This document shows positions 1 to 8,057 of a DNA stretch of 64,000 nucleotides, piece by piece. The notes under the pieces are model-generated. The model had not been told where the DNA came from. It did not search any database and saw nothing but the letters and a program-made list of their open reading frames with translations. The stretch's first letter is position 1. Each line of letters opens with the position of its first letter. Origin of the DNA: Paenibacillus radicis (ex Gao et al. 2016) (lineage in GTDB: Bacteria > Bacillota > Bacilli > Paenibacillales > Paenibacillaceae); NCBI RefSeq assembly GCF_014641555.1, contig NZ_BMHY01000013.1, positions 44,652-108,651 of the forward strand. The letters run 5' to 3'. The position numbers and the translations under genes were made by a program.

Positions 1-47
1 GACATGAAAGACAAGGAAGGAATGAAGGAGAGTATAAAAATGATGCA

Positions 48-2240
48 ATGCGCCTACGGGAAGAAGGCCACTCAGCAGAACTGATTTTATTGTGGAAGGA
101 GCTCCTGCCGCTTGGGGATGCTTGGCGCTGCAAGGAATTGTGGGATTATGAGGAGGGTAAGGGCGAGAACAGAGGACGCGGTGCGTTGTTAGAAGCATTG
201 GGGAGGATACCGGTGGTGCAAAAAATAATTGGGACGGGGAGAAGGGTGAACTTTGGAGAACAAGGGAGATGGATAGAAGGGAGGAGAGAGGCGAGTAAGC
301 AAGAGCAAAAGTTGGGAGAGGATTGGGATGGACAAGGGAAAGCTGGGATGGAGGGAGCGAATGGGCGTTGTAGGACAGGAGCGTTGGAGGGCGAAAATGT
401 GCGTTGTAGGGAATCGGGGATGGAGGAAGCGAACGGACGTAGTAGGACAGGGGCGATGGAGGAAGCGAACGGACGTAGTAGGACAGGAGTGATGGAGGGA
501 GTGAATGGGCGTTGTAGGGAATCGGGGATGAAGGGAGCAGACGGGCATAGCAGGGAAGAGGCCGTGGTGATGACGCGGCTTGCGGCTTGTGTTGAGCAAG
601 CGAAGCGCGAGACGCATGGCGATCATCCGGGAGCGCAGCAGCAAGAAGGCGAAAGCCTGCGCGCACGGATGGAGCGATGGACGCGAGCTGATGTGGGGAG
701 AAGCGGGAATGGGACACAGCGCGCGGACAGCAGCGGCGCGCAGTGGAGAGAGCTGTCGGCCGCCGCGAAGCGGGCCGCCAGTGCCTTGCAGGGCCGTGCG
801 CTGCTTCGCGGCGAAGCGCACGCCCTGTTGGAAGGCGCCGCCGATATTGGCGGCGCTCTGCAGTTGGCGCAGCTGCATGGCTGGCTGCGCCTTAGCGGCG
901 CTGTCGCCGCCGGGGGCGGCGGGCGGCTTCGCCAGCGCCGCAAGGGCGGGGCCCGCTGCCTGCGCTGCGGCAGCGGTGAAGCGCACATGCACCGCACGCG
1001 CTGCGCATCGTGCGGGCGCATGTGCGCCTACTGCTCGGCATGCCTCGGAATGGGACGCAGCCGCGAATGCGAGCTGCTTATCCTCGGCATGCCCTCGCTC
1101 CTTGGCGGCGCTGCTCCTGCGCCGCCACCAACTGAAGCGGCGTTCGCACGGTGGGGGCTTAGCCCAGCCCAAGCGGCCGCCACAAAAACAGCGCTTCGCT
1201 TCGTCGAATTGACCCTTCATTCTGCTTCAGCAGGTACGCGCCAAGGCGAATCGCCGCCAAGCTTTCTCCTATGGGCGGTTACAGGAGCGGGTAAAACGGA
1301 AATGATTTTTCCGCTTGTTGATTCTGTAACGCGGCTTGGCGGACAAGTGCTGATTGCTACCCCCCGGAGAGATGTCGTGCTGGAATTGGATCCTCGTATT
1401 CGAAAGGCTTTCCCCGAGGCTAAAGTGGTAACGTTGTACGGCGGCAGCGAGCAACGCTGGGAGCGGGGAGGGATTACGCTGGCTACTACCCATCAGCTGA
1501 TGCGGTTTCATCAGAGCTTTAATCTCGTCATTATCGATGAATTGGATGCTTTTCCTTACGTCAATGATCCCGTACTGCACTATGCCGCGGAGCGCTGTTG
1601 CTCTCCGGTTGCGGCAAGGATGTTTCTTTCGGCCACGCCGCCGAGGGAGCTTCAAAGGCAAGCGAGAAAGGGACGCTTGCCCCATGCCCGGGTGCCGGCG
1701 CGTTATCATCGTCAGCCGCTGCCTGTTCCTAGCCTGCTTCGAACACCAACGGTCAAGCAGATGCTTGCGATGAAACGGATACCAGCGGCTCTTCAAACAG
1801 CCATGCTGAAATCGTTGAACCGGGGCGCACAGCTTTTTGTTTTTGTCCAGCGCATTGAGCAGACGGAGCCAATGGCGGCACTGCTGCGCAGCATTTTAAA
1901 GCAACCGGCTATCGAAGGAACATCCTCCAAAGACCCGCAGCGGGCGGACAAAATTATACGTTTTCGAAATAAAGAGCTGCGCGTGCTCGTCACGACAACA
2001 ATCTTAGAGCGGGGCGTAACGATTCCCCGCAGCGATGTGTATATCTTGGATGCGGATGGCAGATTGTTCGACGAGGCTTCACTCGTTCAGATGGCAGGCC
2101 GGGCAGGACGTTCGGCTGACGATCCGAACGGATTCGTCTATTTTGGAGGTAAGGAGCGGACGCGATCACAAGTTGCAGCGGTCAGACATATCCAGAAAAT
2201 GAATCGAATCGCGCGCTCTAACGGCTACTTAGAACAATAA
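48..2240 (+). CDS. comFA: ComFA, DEAD-box-like DNA translocase for competence, with long N-terminal extension
   Basis: ATPase thought to help pull single-stranded DNA into the cell during transformation, at the inner face of the membrane. Visible: a four-Cys zinc-type cluster (about residues 304–335), Walker A GAGKTE near 412, DEAD-like box DELD near 498, and a C-terminal helicase domain ending in a GRAGRS motif. At 730 residues it is far longer than the ~460 of Bacillus subtilis ComFA. The extra length is N-terminal: a 12-residue repeat array (residues 100–171), then Ala/Gly/Arg-rich sequence coded by very GC-rich DNA. The frame is open to the left window edge, so the true start may lie upstream. 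A ribosome site (GGAG, 27–30) is compatible with the ATG at 48. comFC follows after 18 bp; no comFB lies between. Confidence 0.9.
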   Translation: MRLREEGHSAELILLWKELLPLGDAWRCKELWDYEEGKGENRGRGALLEALGRIPVVQKIIGTGRRVNFGEQGRWIEGRREASKQEQKLGEDWDGQGKAGMEGANGRCRTGALEGENVRCRESGMEEANGRSRTGAMEEANGRSRTGVMEGVNGRCRESGMKGADGHSREEAVVMTRLAACVEQAKRETHGDHPGAQQQEGESLRARMERWTRADVGRSGNGTQRADSSGAQWRELSAAAKRAASALQGRALLRGEAHALLEGAADIGGALQLAQLHGWLRLSGAVAAGGGGRLRQRRKGGARCLRCGSGEAHMHRTRCASCGRMCAYCSACLGMGRSRECELLILGMPSLLGGAAPAPPPTEAAFARWGLSPAQAAATKTALRFVELTLHSASAGTRQGESPPSFLLWAVTGAGKTEMIFPLVDSVTRLGGQVLIATPRRDVVLELDPRIRKAFPEAKVVTLYGGSEQRWERGGITLATTHQLMRFHQSFNLVIIDELDAFPYVNDPVLHYAAERCCSPVAARMFLSATPPRELQRQARKGRLPHARVPARYHRQPLPVPSLLRTPTVKQMLAMKRIPAALQTAMLKSLNRGAQLFVFVQRIEQTEPMAALLRSILKQPAIEGTSSKDPQRADKIIRFRNKELRVLVTTTILERGVTIPRSDVYILDADGRLFDEASLVQMAGRAGRSADDPNGFVYFGGKERTRSQVAAVRHIQKMNRIARSNGYLEQ
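345..560 (+). repeat. Six 36-bp tandem repeats inside comFA (in-frame minisatellite)
   Basis: Six consecutive 36-bp units start at 345, 381, 417, 453, 489 and 525. Each codes for 12 residues of the pattern [GAV]-[ML]-[EK]-x-x-N-G-R-[CS]-R-x-x, with some substitutions. Units at 417 and 453 are nearly identical, which suggests recent expansion. Because the period is a multiple of three, changes in copy number would keep the comFA frame. The minus-strand open frame over this stretch is a shadow. Confidence 0.9.
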
Positions 2241-2258
2241 GGAGGTAGTGTTATTGCT

Positions 2259-3209
2259 ATGAAGTGGCTCATTCAATTTTTGCAACGCTCCTATTCGGGT
2301 ATTGACCGTTCCATTCAATGGCTGGGGCCGAGCCCCGTGTCATGTACTTTTTGCGGACAGACGATTCGGGGGGGAGGGAATTCAACCTCACGAGCCGGAT
2401 TGCCGTCCGAGCTGCCAAAATCATTCATCAGCTCCGTCTGCCATAGCTGTCTGTACAATATCCCCTGGCTGCTTCGTCCGAAGTGCTGGATTTGTGGGCG
2501 AGGAGTCGTTTGCGGAGATTGCGCAAGACGAACGAATGCTTATTTTGTTGCCAATCGAAGCGCTGTTCAATATACGAGCGAAATGAGAGAGTGGCTGGCT
2601 CAATACAAGTATCGAGGAAATGAGCAGATGGAGCCGCTTTTAACAGAAATGATGGTTCCGGCTTACCGGGCCGTGACAAAACTCGCCGCGGCCCGAATTG
2701 CCCTTCGAAATCCAGCTCTTAACAATCCGCCAAAAGGCGGAGCAGTATCAGTGAGCGAAGTCCACTGGGATGCTATCACGTACGTGCCGGTTAGTTCCGA
2801 ACGGGCGGAGGAGCGGGGCTTTAATCAAGCCGAGCGGTTTGCGGAGCGAATATCCCGTCAATTCCAAATCCCCCTTATCAATCTGCTATACCGTGATCGG
2901 CATACCGAGAAACAAAGCTTTCAATCCCGTTCTGAGAGGATGCGAAACACGCAGCGTCTTTTTCGGGCTTTGCCGGAGGGACTTGCCCATTTGTCTCAAC
3001 TAGCCGCAAAGCCGTCTGCTGGGAAACGAACCGCTTCTCTTGAATCCGGTTACATCTCTGAGACCAGTCAGCGCCGTCAGAAAAGGCAAATCCTTCTCAT
3101 TGACGACATCTATACGACCGGCAGCACCATCCAGTCCTGCTCTGAAGCGCTTCATCTTCAATCACCCCTCCCTCTTGATATTTATGCCTTAACCTGGGCC
3201 CGCTCTTAA
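2259..3209 (+). CDS. comFC: ComFC/ComF family phosphoribosyltransferase-like competence protein
   Basis: Partner of ComFA in DNA uptake, proposed to act at the cytoplasmic side of the uptake machine. The N-terminal part has paired cysteines (CTFC, then CWIC…CGDC), a likely zinc site. The C-terminal part is a type I phosphoribosyltransferase fold with the PRPP-binding loop LLIDDIYTTGST near residues 279–290. At 316 residues it is longer than most ComFC proteins (about 190–250); much of the excess lies between the cysteine region and the transferase core. The start ATG is preceded by AAGGAGG at 2239–2245. It sits 18 bp after comFA and is probably cotranscribed. Confidence 0.9.
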   Translation: MKWLIQFLQRSYSGIDRSIQWLGPSPVSCTFCGQTIRGGGNSTSRAGLPSELPKSFISSVCHSCLYNIPWLLRPKCWICGRGVVCGDCARRTNAYFVANRSAVQYTSEMREWLAQYKYRGNEQMEPLLTEMMVPAYRAVTKLAAARIALRNPALNNPPKGGAVSVSEVHWDAITYVPVSSERAEERGFNQAERFAERISRQFQIPLINLLYRDRHTEKQSFQSRSERMRNTQRLFRALPEGLAHLSQLAAKPSAGKRTASLESGYISETSQRRQKRQILLIDDIYTTGSTIQSCSEALHLQSPLPLDIYALTWARS

Positions 3210-3307
3210 TCGGCAATGGCACTTGCAAGATTAATAGTGAAATCATCGGCGCAATCCGCTAGAATAGAGGATAATTAATCGTTCATAGATGAAATTGGGG
3301 GATGTTT

Positions 3308-3715
3308 ATGATGAATTTAGACAATTGTCCTCGCTGCGGCAAACTTTTCGCTAAAAACTTCCGTGATGTATGCCCGGCATGCATGAAAGATATTGATAAA
3401 GAATACGAGATTTGCACGACTTACTTGAGGGAAAACAAAGGTGCTATTATTACGGAGCTGTCCGACGCAACAGGAGTGTCCATCCGGCAAATTACGAAAT
3501 TTGTGCGTGAGGGCAGAATTTCGCTTGTGAATGCGCCGAATATGTCCTACCCTTGCGAAGTTTGCGGGACGCTTATTCGTGAGAATCATATTTGCGATAG
3601 TTGCCGGGGGCGTTTGCAGAAGGATGCAAACAAGATGAAATCGACATTTGCCAGCAAACCGGATGATGAAAAACCGACGAGCGCGCACAATGCTTATCGG
3701 ATAAAAGACCAGTAA
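3308..3715 (+). CDS. yvyF: YvyF-type flagellar-region zinc-ribbon protein
   Basis: Small cytoplasmic protein found next to flgM in Bacillus relatives; its exact job is unsettled. It has two zinc-ribbon-like Cys pairs at the N terminus (CPRC…CPAC), a central helix-turn-helix-like stretch (ELSDATGVSIRQITKFVREGR), and a second cysteine set (CEVC…CDSC), so a regulatory or nucleic-acid-binding role is plausible. The frame also offers ATG at 3302 and 3311. The Shine-Dalgarno TGGGGGA at 3296–3302 is best spaced for 3308 or 3311. It is followed by a terminator that overlaps the flgM promoter. Confidence 0.85.
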   Translation: MMNLDNCPRCGKLFAKNFRDVCPACMKDIDKEYEICTTYLRENKGAIITELSDATGVSIRQITKFVREGRISLVNAPNMSYPCEVCGTLIRENHICDSCRGRLQKDANKMKSTFASKPDDEKPTSAHNAYRIKDQ

Positions 3716-3749
3716 AACCAGTAAATAATGGCATTCTACAGATGTTCTA

Positions 3750-3777
3750 TAAAATTTCATTTCATTCAAGCCGATAA
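3750..3777 (+). promoter_or_regulatory. Sigma-D (FliA-type) promoter for flgM operon
   Basis: TAAA at 3750–3753, 16 bp, then GCCGATAA at 3770–3777, close to the Bacillus sigma-D consensus (TAAA, 14–16 bp, GCCGATAT). It lies 56 bp before the flgM start. Its -10 box is also the left arm of the yvyF terminator. Confidence 0.8.
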
Positions 3778-3804
3778 TACTTGTAAAGAGTTATCGGCTT
3801 TTTT
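3768..3804 (+). terminator. Rho-independent terminator after yvyF, overlapping the flgM promoter
   Basis: Stem AAGCCGATAA (3768–3777) with TTATCGGCTT (3791–3800), 13-base loop, then a T run. RNA started at the overlapping sigma-D promoter would begin inside the loop and so escape the hairpin. Confidence 0.8.
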
Positions 3805-3832
3805 GATGCACTGAAAAGATGAGGTGGAGAAT

Positions 3833-4111
3833 TTGAAAATAAATGAGCCCCAGCGTATTGGCGCTTTAAACAATTACTTGAAGCAAAATGAATCCCGTGC
3901 GGCAAGCACGAGCCAGAAGCGTCAGAAGGACAATGTTCAAATTTCGGCGGAAGCGAAGGAAATGCTTTCTTCCAGTCAGGCACAAAGTACGGAGCGATCA
4001 AAGCAGATCGAACAATTAAAACAAGAGGTTTCGTCCGGTACGTATCATGTTGAAGCAGGTAAAATAGCCGAAAAACTAATGGCTTATTTTAAAAGCGATC
4101 CCGGTAAATAA
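3833..4111 (+). CDS. flgM: FlgM, anti-sigma-D factor
   Basis: Binds and holds sigma-D (FliA/SigD) until the hook-basal body is complete, then is exported or removed so that late flagellar genes can be expressed. The 92-residue product begins MKINEPQRIGALNNY, the usual FlgM N terminus, is rich in Gln/Ser and Lys, and ends in the sigma-binding helix region (KQIEQLKQEVSSGTYHVEAGKIAEKLM). The start is taken as TTG at 3833, four bases after AGGTGGA (3822–3828), because it gives the family N terminus. A GTG at 3824 in the same frame overlaps the ribosome site. flgN follows at once. Confidence 0.9.
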   Translation: MKINEPQRIGALNNYLKQNESRAASTSQKRQKDNVQISAEAKEMLSSSQAQSTERSKQIEQLKQEVSSGTYHVEAGKIAEKLMAYFKSDPGK

Positions 4112-4129
4112 GGAAGGATGCAGCTGATT

Positions 4130-4627
4130 ATGTCCGTACAGCCGATTATTGATGTCCTTCAGGCGCAGCTTGCCTTGTATGGCAACCTGTTGGAGATCGA
4201 GAGTTCCAAGAAACCATTGATCATGAGTAATGATTTTCTTCAGCTTAACGTGGTTACCCAAAAGGAGAAGCTTTTAGTCGCTCAGGCTGAGGAATTGGAA
4301 CGCAACCGCAACTTGATTACACTGCGTTATTTCAAAGATATCGGCTTCCGTTACCGTGTGTCCTTGCTGTCAGAGGTCATAAAATCGGTTAGTGAATTGG
4401 AAACCAAGCAAAAGCTTATGCAGCTGCATGGACAGCTAACAGAGATTCTTAAGGAGTTAAAGCAAGTGAACGAGTTGAATCAGCAGCTAGTTCAGCAATC
4501 GATTGCGTTTATCGACTTTTCCATTGATTTGATGGTGGAGGATCCAAGCGAGGATGTCGTCTACCAGCATCCGATGAATCAGCTTGGGAATTACAAGCGC
4601 AACGGATTGTTCGATTCCCGAGGATAA
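4130..4627 (+). CDS. flgN: FlgN family flagellar export chaperone
   Basis: Cytoplasmic chaperone for the hook-filament junction proteins FlgK and FlgL, encoded directly after it here. The protein is almost wholly helical, with heptad-like Leu/Gln/Glu content and no membrane segment, about 165 residues as usual for the family. An ATG at 4118 is also in frame, but it abuts the ribosome site AAGGAAGG (4110–4117); the ATG at 4130 is better spaced. Sequence similarity within FlgN is always low, so the call rests partly on gene order. Confidence 0.85.
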   Translation: MSVQPIIDVLQAQLALYGNLLEIESSKKPLIMSNDFLQLNVVTQKEKLLVAQAEELERNRNLITLRYFKDIGFRYRVSLLSEVIKSVSELETKQKLMQLHGQLTEILKELKQVNELNQQLVQQSIAFIDFSIDLMVEDPSEDVVYQHPMNQLGNYKRNGLFDSRG

Positions 4628-4642
4628 GAAGGAGGATTTACG

Positions 4643-6172
4643 ATGAGATCGACGTTCCATTCATTGGAGACCGCTAAGCGGAGCTTGTTCACACAGCAAG
4701 CAGCTCTTAATACCGTAGGGCATAATATCGCCAATGCAAACACAGAAGGATTTTCAAGACAAAAAGTTAACATGATTGCGGCGAGACCAATTGAAGCCTA
4801 TGGCTTGCAGCGCTCCACAGCACCAGGCCAGCTCGGTACAGGGGTGGAATACACCTCCATTACACGAATTCGCAATTCTTTTCTGGATACGCAATACCGT
4901 GAGCAAAATAAAGGTGTAGGGAGCTTGTCTATTCAAGCAGATACACTTAGCAAACTAGAACAGATTGTGAATGAGCCGTCTGATACTGGGATTAGAACCG
5001 TTCTCGAAAACTTCTGGAATGCATGGTCCGATCTGAGTAAAAATCCCGAGAACGTAACTGGACGCGAAATTTTGAGAGAAACCTCTAAAGCACTGGCGGA
5101 TTCATTTAATGAGTTGAGTCGGCAGTTGTCCCAAATGAGTACTGATTTGACAACGAATATTGAGAATAAAGCGGCAGAGGCGAATTCGCTTCTGCAGACG
5201 ATTTCCTCATTGAATGATGAAATCAGAAAGATCGAGTCCATCGGGGACAATGCGAATGATTTACGTGACCAGCGGGATTTGATGACGGACAAATTGTCCA
5301 AAATCGTGAATATTAACGTGGTTGAAGGGGCAACAGGTTATTCCATCACAATGGGGAATGTCAACCTTGTAGACGGCGGAGACATCACACCATTAACCTC
5401 AGGAGCTTTGGAAACAGCGTTTGCAACCGGAGCATTGACTGGCGGCGAGGTTCACGGAATGATCGTCTCCCGTGATGTAAATGTAGCAGGGCTTTCTAAA
5501 AGTCTAGATACGCTGGCGAATACGCTTGCCAATGGTGAATTCCAAATCACAATTCCTAAAGGCTCATTGTTGCCAGGTACAACTACGGAGACAACGGCGG
5601 ATCAAATTGTAACAGTAAAGGGCATCAACGGCTTGCACAAGCTAGGCTATGCGTTAGATGGCTCTGTAGGGGAAGATTTCTTTACGTTCAAGAGTGGAGC
5701 AAATGGGATAACTGCGGCTAGCATTCAATTAAATCCGACAATAGACAGTGATTCGAACAAAATAGCGACGTCTCTTCGTGGTACAATTGATGGTGGCGGG
5801 GTTGTAACTCCGATTAAAGGTAATAATGGATTGGCATTGATTATGGCAGAACTCAAAGAGGTCAACTTTACTTTCGATGAGTCGGCAAGCGGCGGCAGCG
5901 TTACCAATGCTACGGTTAATGATTTTTATAGCGCTACTGTCGGCACTCTCGGTGTGAAAAGCCAAGAGGCATCAAGGCTCTATACGAACACACAAGCCCA
6001 ATTAGAGCAGGTAGAAGGCAATCGCCAGTCAGTCAGCGGCGTATCACTAGACGAGGAAATGTCTGATTTAATCAAATATCAGTATGGGTACAGCGCGGCG
6101 GCCCGTTTTATGACCACATTTGATGAACTGCTGGATAAATTGATTAACGGAACCGGAACGGTTGGCAGATAA
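4643..6172 (+). CDS. flgK: FlgK, hook-filament junction protein 1
   Basis: Structural protein forming the first junction ring between hook and filament outside the cell. The N terminus shows the conserved flagellar rod/hook pattern (SLETAKRSLFTQQAALNTVGHNIANANTEGFSR is in full at residues 7–39), and the C terminus has the matching heptad helix (LDEEMSDLIKYQYGYSAAAR). At 509 residues it is normal length. The ribosome site AAGGAGG lies at 4629–4635. It is followed after 39 bp by flgL. The central region is variable and not informative. Confidence 0.95.
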   Translation: MRSTFHSLETAKRSLFTQQAALNTVGHNIANANTEGFSRQKVNMIAARPIEAYGLQRSTAPGQLGTGVEYTSITRIRNSFLDTQYREQNKGVGSLSIQADTLSKLEQIVNEPSDTGIRTVLENFWNAWSDLSKNPENVTGREILRETSKALADSFNELSRQLSQMSTDLTTNIENKAAEANSLLQTISSLNDEIRKIESIGDNANDLRDQRDLMTDKLSKIVNINVVEGATGYSITMGNVNLVDGGDITPLTSGALETAFATGALTGGEVHGMIVSRDVNVAGLSKSLDTLANTLANGEFQITIPKGSLLPGTTTETTADQIVTVKGINGLHKLGYALDGSVGEDFFTFKSGANGITAASIQLNPTIDSDSNKIATSLRGTIDGGGVVTPIKGNNGLALIMAELKEVNFTFDESASGGSVTNATVNDFYSATVGTLGVKSQEASRLYTNTQAQLEQVEGNRQSVSGVSLDEEMSDLIKYQYGYSAAARFMTTFDELLDKLINGTGTVGR

Positions 6173-6211
6173 TAACGCTTTTCAATAGCTATTAATGGGG
6201 GGTTGTTCCAG

Positions 6212-7132
6212 ATGTCCTTGAGAGTTACGCAAGGCATGATGCATTTGCAGTTGAACCGGAATATTAATAAAAACCTGAAGGTCATGTCGGACTTGCAAAA
6301 TGTGTCATCAACGGGTATGAAGCTTAACAAGCCTTCCGATGATCCGGTAGGTATTACATATTCGCTGCGGTATCGTGCAGAGCTGTCGGCCAACATACAA
6401 TATCAAAAAAATGCCGATCAGGCGCTTTCCTGGCTTGATTTTACGGATACAGTAATTAATCAGGCTGGCGATGTTATGCAACGCTTGAAAGAGTTGACGA
6501 CCAATGCCGCCAACGGGACTAATCCCCAGGAAGCGTTAGATGCGATTAAAAGTGAAATTAGCCAACTAAAGACACAGCTAATCGATATCGGGAACAGCAA
6601 AATGAACGGCAAATATATATTTAACGGAGAAAGATTTGATCAAGCTCCATATGATGACGGGACGATACCTGTTCGAGAGACGGCAACGGATACCGGTTCC
6701 GTACATTATGCGCTGAATGCTAATGTAACCGTAGATATTAATCTTACCGGCAATCAAGTATTTGGTAATGCAGATATGCCTGCAGGTACAAACAATGATA
6801 ATGTTTTTTCTGTTATCGACCGAATTATGACAGCATTAACAGCCCCTGCCGATTATGGAGCGATTTCAGCTGAATTGCCGAACATTGAGAGCAGTAGTGC
6901 TCGTATGTTGAATGCACGGGCGCAAATCGGGGCAAAGGTGAATCGAATTGAATTATTACAGGGACGCTTGTCTGATTTCGAGCTCAGCTTAACTGATCTT
7001 CAATCGAAGGTAGAGGATGCCGACTTGGAACATGTACTCATTAATTCAAAGACGGCCCAAACTATTTACGAGGCCTCCTTATCTGTAGGAGCAAAGGTAA
7101 TTAGTAGATCGCTAGTTGATTTCTTGAACTAG
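6212..7132 (+). CDS. flgL: FlgL, hook-filament junction protein 2
   Basis: Second junction protein, related to flagellin, placed between FlgK and the filament. The N-terminal D0/D1 helix (SLRVTQGMMHLQLNRNIN … SSTGMKLNKPSDDPVG) and the C-terminal helix (EDADLEHVLINSKTAQTIYEASLSVGAK) are both present. A TTG at 6203 is in frame, but ATG at 6212 sits nine bases after the GGGGGG block (6197–6202) and gives the usual N terminus. It is the last gene of the flgM–flgN–flgK–flgL run; a 123-bp gap separates it from fliW. Confidence 0.93.
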   Translation: MSLRVTQGMMHLQLNRNINKNLKVMSDLQNVSSTGMKLNKPSDDPVGITYSLRYRAELSANIQYQKNADQALSWLDFTDTVINQAGDVMQRLKELTTNAANGTNPQEALDAIKSEISQLKTQLIDIGNSKMNGKYIFNGERFDQAPYDDGTIPVRETATDTGSVHYALNANVTVDINLTGNQVFGNADMPAGTNNDNVFSVIDRIMTALTAPADYGAISAELPNIESSSARMLNARAQIGAKVNRIELLQGRLSDFELSLTDLQSKVEDADLEHVLINSKTAQTIYEASLSVGAKVISRSLVDFLN

Positions 7133-7255
7133 CGAATGGAATAATAGAATCATTGATGAAGCGGGAGCTATGGAATCGGTAACGATGCTGTAGCTTCTTG
7201 TTTTACAAAAAAAGAAAAGTTTAAATCATCATACATATACTTGGAGCGTGAAGAG

Positions 7256-7699
7256 ATGATTGTACAAACGACTCGATTTGGTGAAGTGGATTGTTCGGAT
7301 GAGGAAGTAATTGTATTTGCCGGCGGGATACCGGGTTTCAAGCAATATACGAAGTATATGCTGGTTAAAGTTGAGGAAAGTCCGTTTGACTACTTGCAAT
7401 CGCTAGAGGATGCAGCTTTAGCTTTTATTATTGCGGAGCCATTCGCTTTTTTTCCTAATTATGAGTTCGAGTTGCCCGAGCAGCTGCAAGTAGAAATGAA
7501 TTTAGAGGATAGTAAGAACATTCAAGTATTTAATATTGTTAACGTAAAAGGTGACTTGGTAACAGCAACGATTAATTTGGCTGCTCCAGTTATTATTAAC
7601 ATGCAGGATCGCACTGGCATGCAATTTATATTATCCGATGCATCGTATTCTATTCATCAGCCGTTATTTGCAGCGGCTTTGGCTGCAGGGGGCGAATAA
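7256..7699 (+). CDS. fliW: FliW, flagellar assembly factor and CsrA antagonist
   Basis: Cytoplasmic protein that binds either flagellin or CsrA. When flagellin has been exported, free FliW sequesters CsrA and releases hag translation. The 147-residue sequence has the family pattern (GIPGF near residues 24–28, acidic residues and the FPNYEFELP stretch). A TTG at 7241 extends the frame by five residues; ATG at 7256 has GGAG at 7243–7246 and gives the normal MIVQTTRFGEV start. csrA begins 2 bp after its stop, the same fliW–csrA–hag order as in B. subtilis. Confidence 0.93.
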   Translation: MIVQTTRFGEVDCSDEEVIVFAGGIPGFKQYTKYMLVKVEESPFDYLQSLEDAALAFIIAEPFAFFPNYEFELPEQLQVEMNLEDSKNIQVFNIVNVKGDLVTATINLAAPVIINMQDRTGMQFILSDASYSIHQPLFAAALAAGGE

Positions 7700-7700
7700 A

Positions 7701-7937
7701 ATGCTTGTTTTAACTAGAAAACGTGGAGAATCGGTATTAATAGGTGATGATATTGAGATAAGTATACTGGAAATAGTAGGAGACAGCATTAAGATTGGAA
7801 TCAAAGCCCCTGGCGAGATCGGTATTATTCGTAAGGAACTGTACGTTTCGGTTGAGAAAATGAATCAAAATGCGCAGCAATCGACAATCACTGTGGCAGA
7901 TTTGAAAAATCAATTCGAAAAAATTAAAAAAAATTGA
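7701..7937 (+). CDS. csrA: CsrA, carbon storage / flagellin translation regulator
   Basis: RNA-binding dimer that blocks ribosome access to hag mRNA. The first residues MLVLTRKRGESVLIGDDIEI are diagnostic, and the GIIRKELY RNA-contact strand is present. At 78 residues it is slightly longer than the ~61 of Proteobacteria, as usual in Bacilli. The reading frame extends back into fliW, but the start at 7701, just after the fliW stop, is clear from the family N terminus and the GGGGGC ribosome site. The hag promoter begins 9 bp after its stop codon. Confidence 0.95.
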   Translation: MLVLTRKRGESVLIGDDIEISILEIVGDSIKIGIKAPGEIGIIRKELYVSVEKMNQNAQQSTITVADLKNQFEKIKKN

Positions 7938-7945
7938 ATCTGCTA

Positions 7946-7973
7946 TAAAAGAAATGGAGAAATCTGCCGATAA
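7946..7973 (+). promoter_or_regulatory. Sigma-D promoter of hag
   Basis: TAAA at 7946–7949, 16-bp spacer, GCCGATAA at 7966–7973. Same geometry as the flgM promoter. It leaves a leader of about 75–80 nt before the hag start. Confidence 0.85.
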
Positions 7974-8012
7974 ACTCTTTAGAGCGAGTGGAGGGCAACC
8001 GAAATTAGCTTA

Positions 8013-8049
8013 CCACAAGGATGTGGGACTAAATAACCATTCAGGGAGG
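8013..8049 (+). promoter_or_regulatory. CsrA-binding sites in the hag leader
   Basis: CCACAAGGATGTGG (8013–8026) is a short hairpin presenting AAGGAT in its loop, matching the CsrA consensus (ACARGGAUGU). The second element, CAGGGAGGAAAT (8042–8053), contains the hag ribosome site. Two spaced sites, one on the Shine-Dalgarno, is the arrangement known for B. subtilis hag repression. Confidence 0.75.
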
Positions 8050-8057
8050 AAATATCA

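Noticed and set aside
189..1220. 343-residue minus-strand open frame opposite comFA
   Set aside because: It mirrors the comFA minisatellite and GC-rich stretch; it has no ribosome site or recognisable domain.
3237..3265. Sigma-A promoter before yvyF
   Set aside because: TAGAAT is a fair -10 but no -35 of the right kind stands 16–18 bp upstream.
7159..7206. Weak hairpin between flgL and fliW as a terminator
   Set aside because: GGAGCTA/TAGCTTC pairs across a 20-base loop and is followed only by TTGTTTT; too weak to list.
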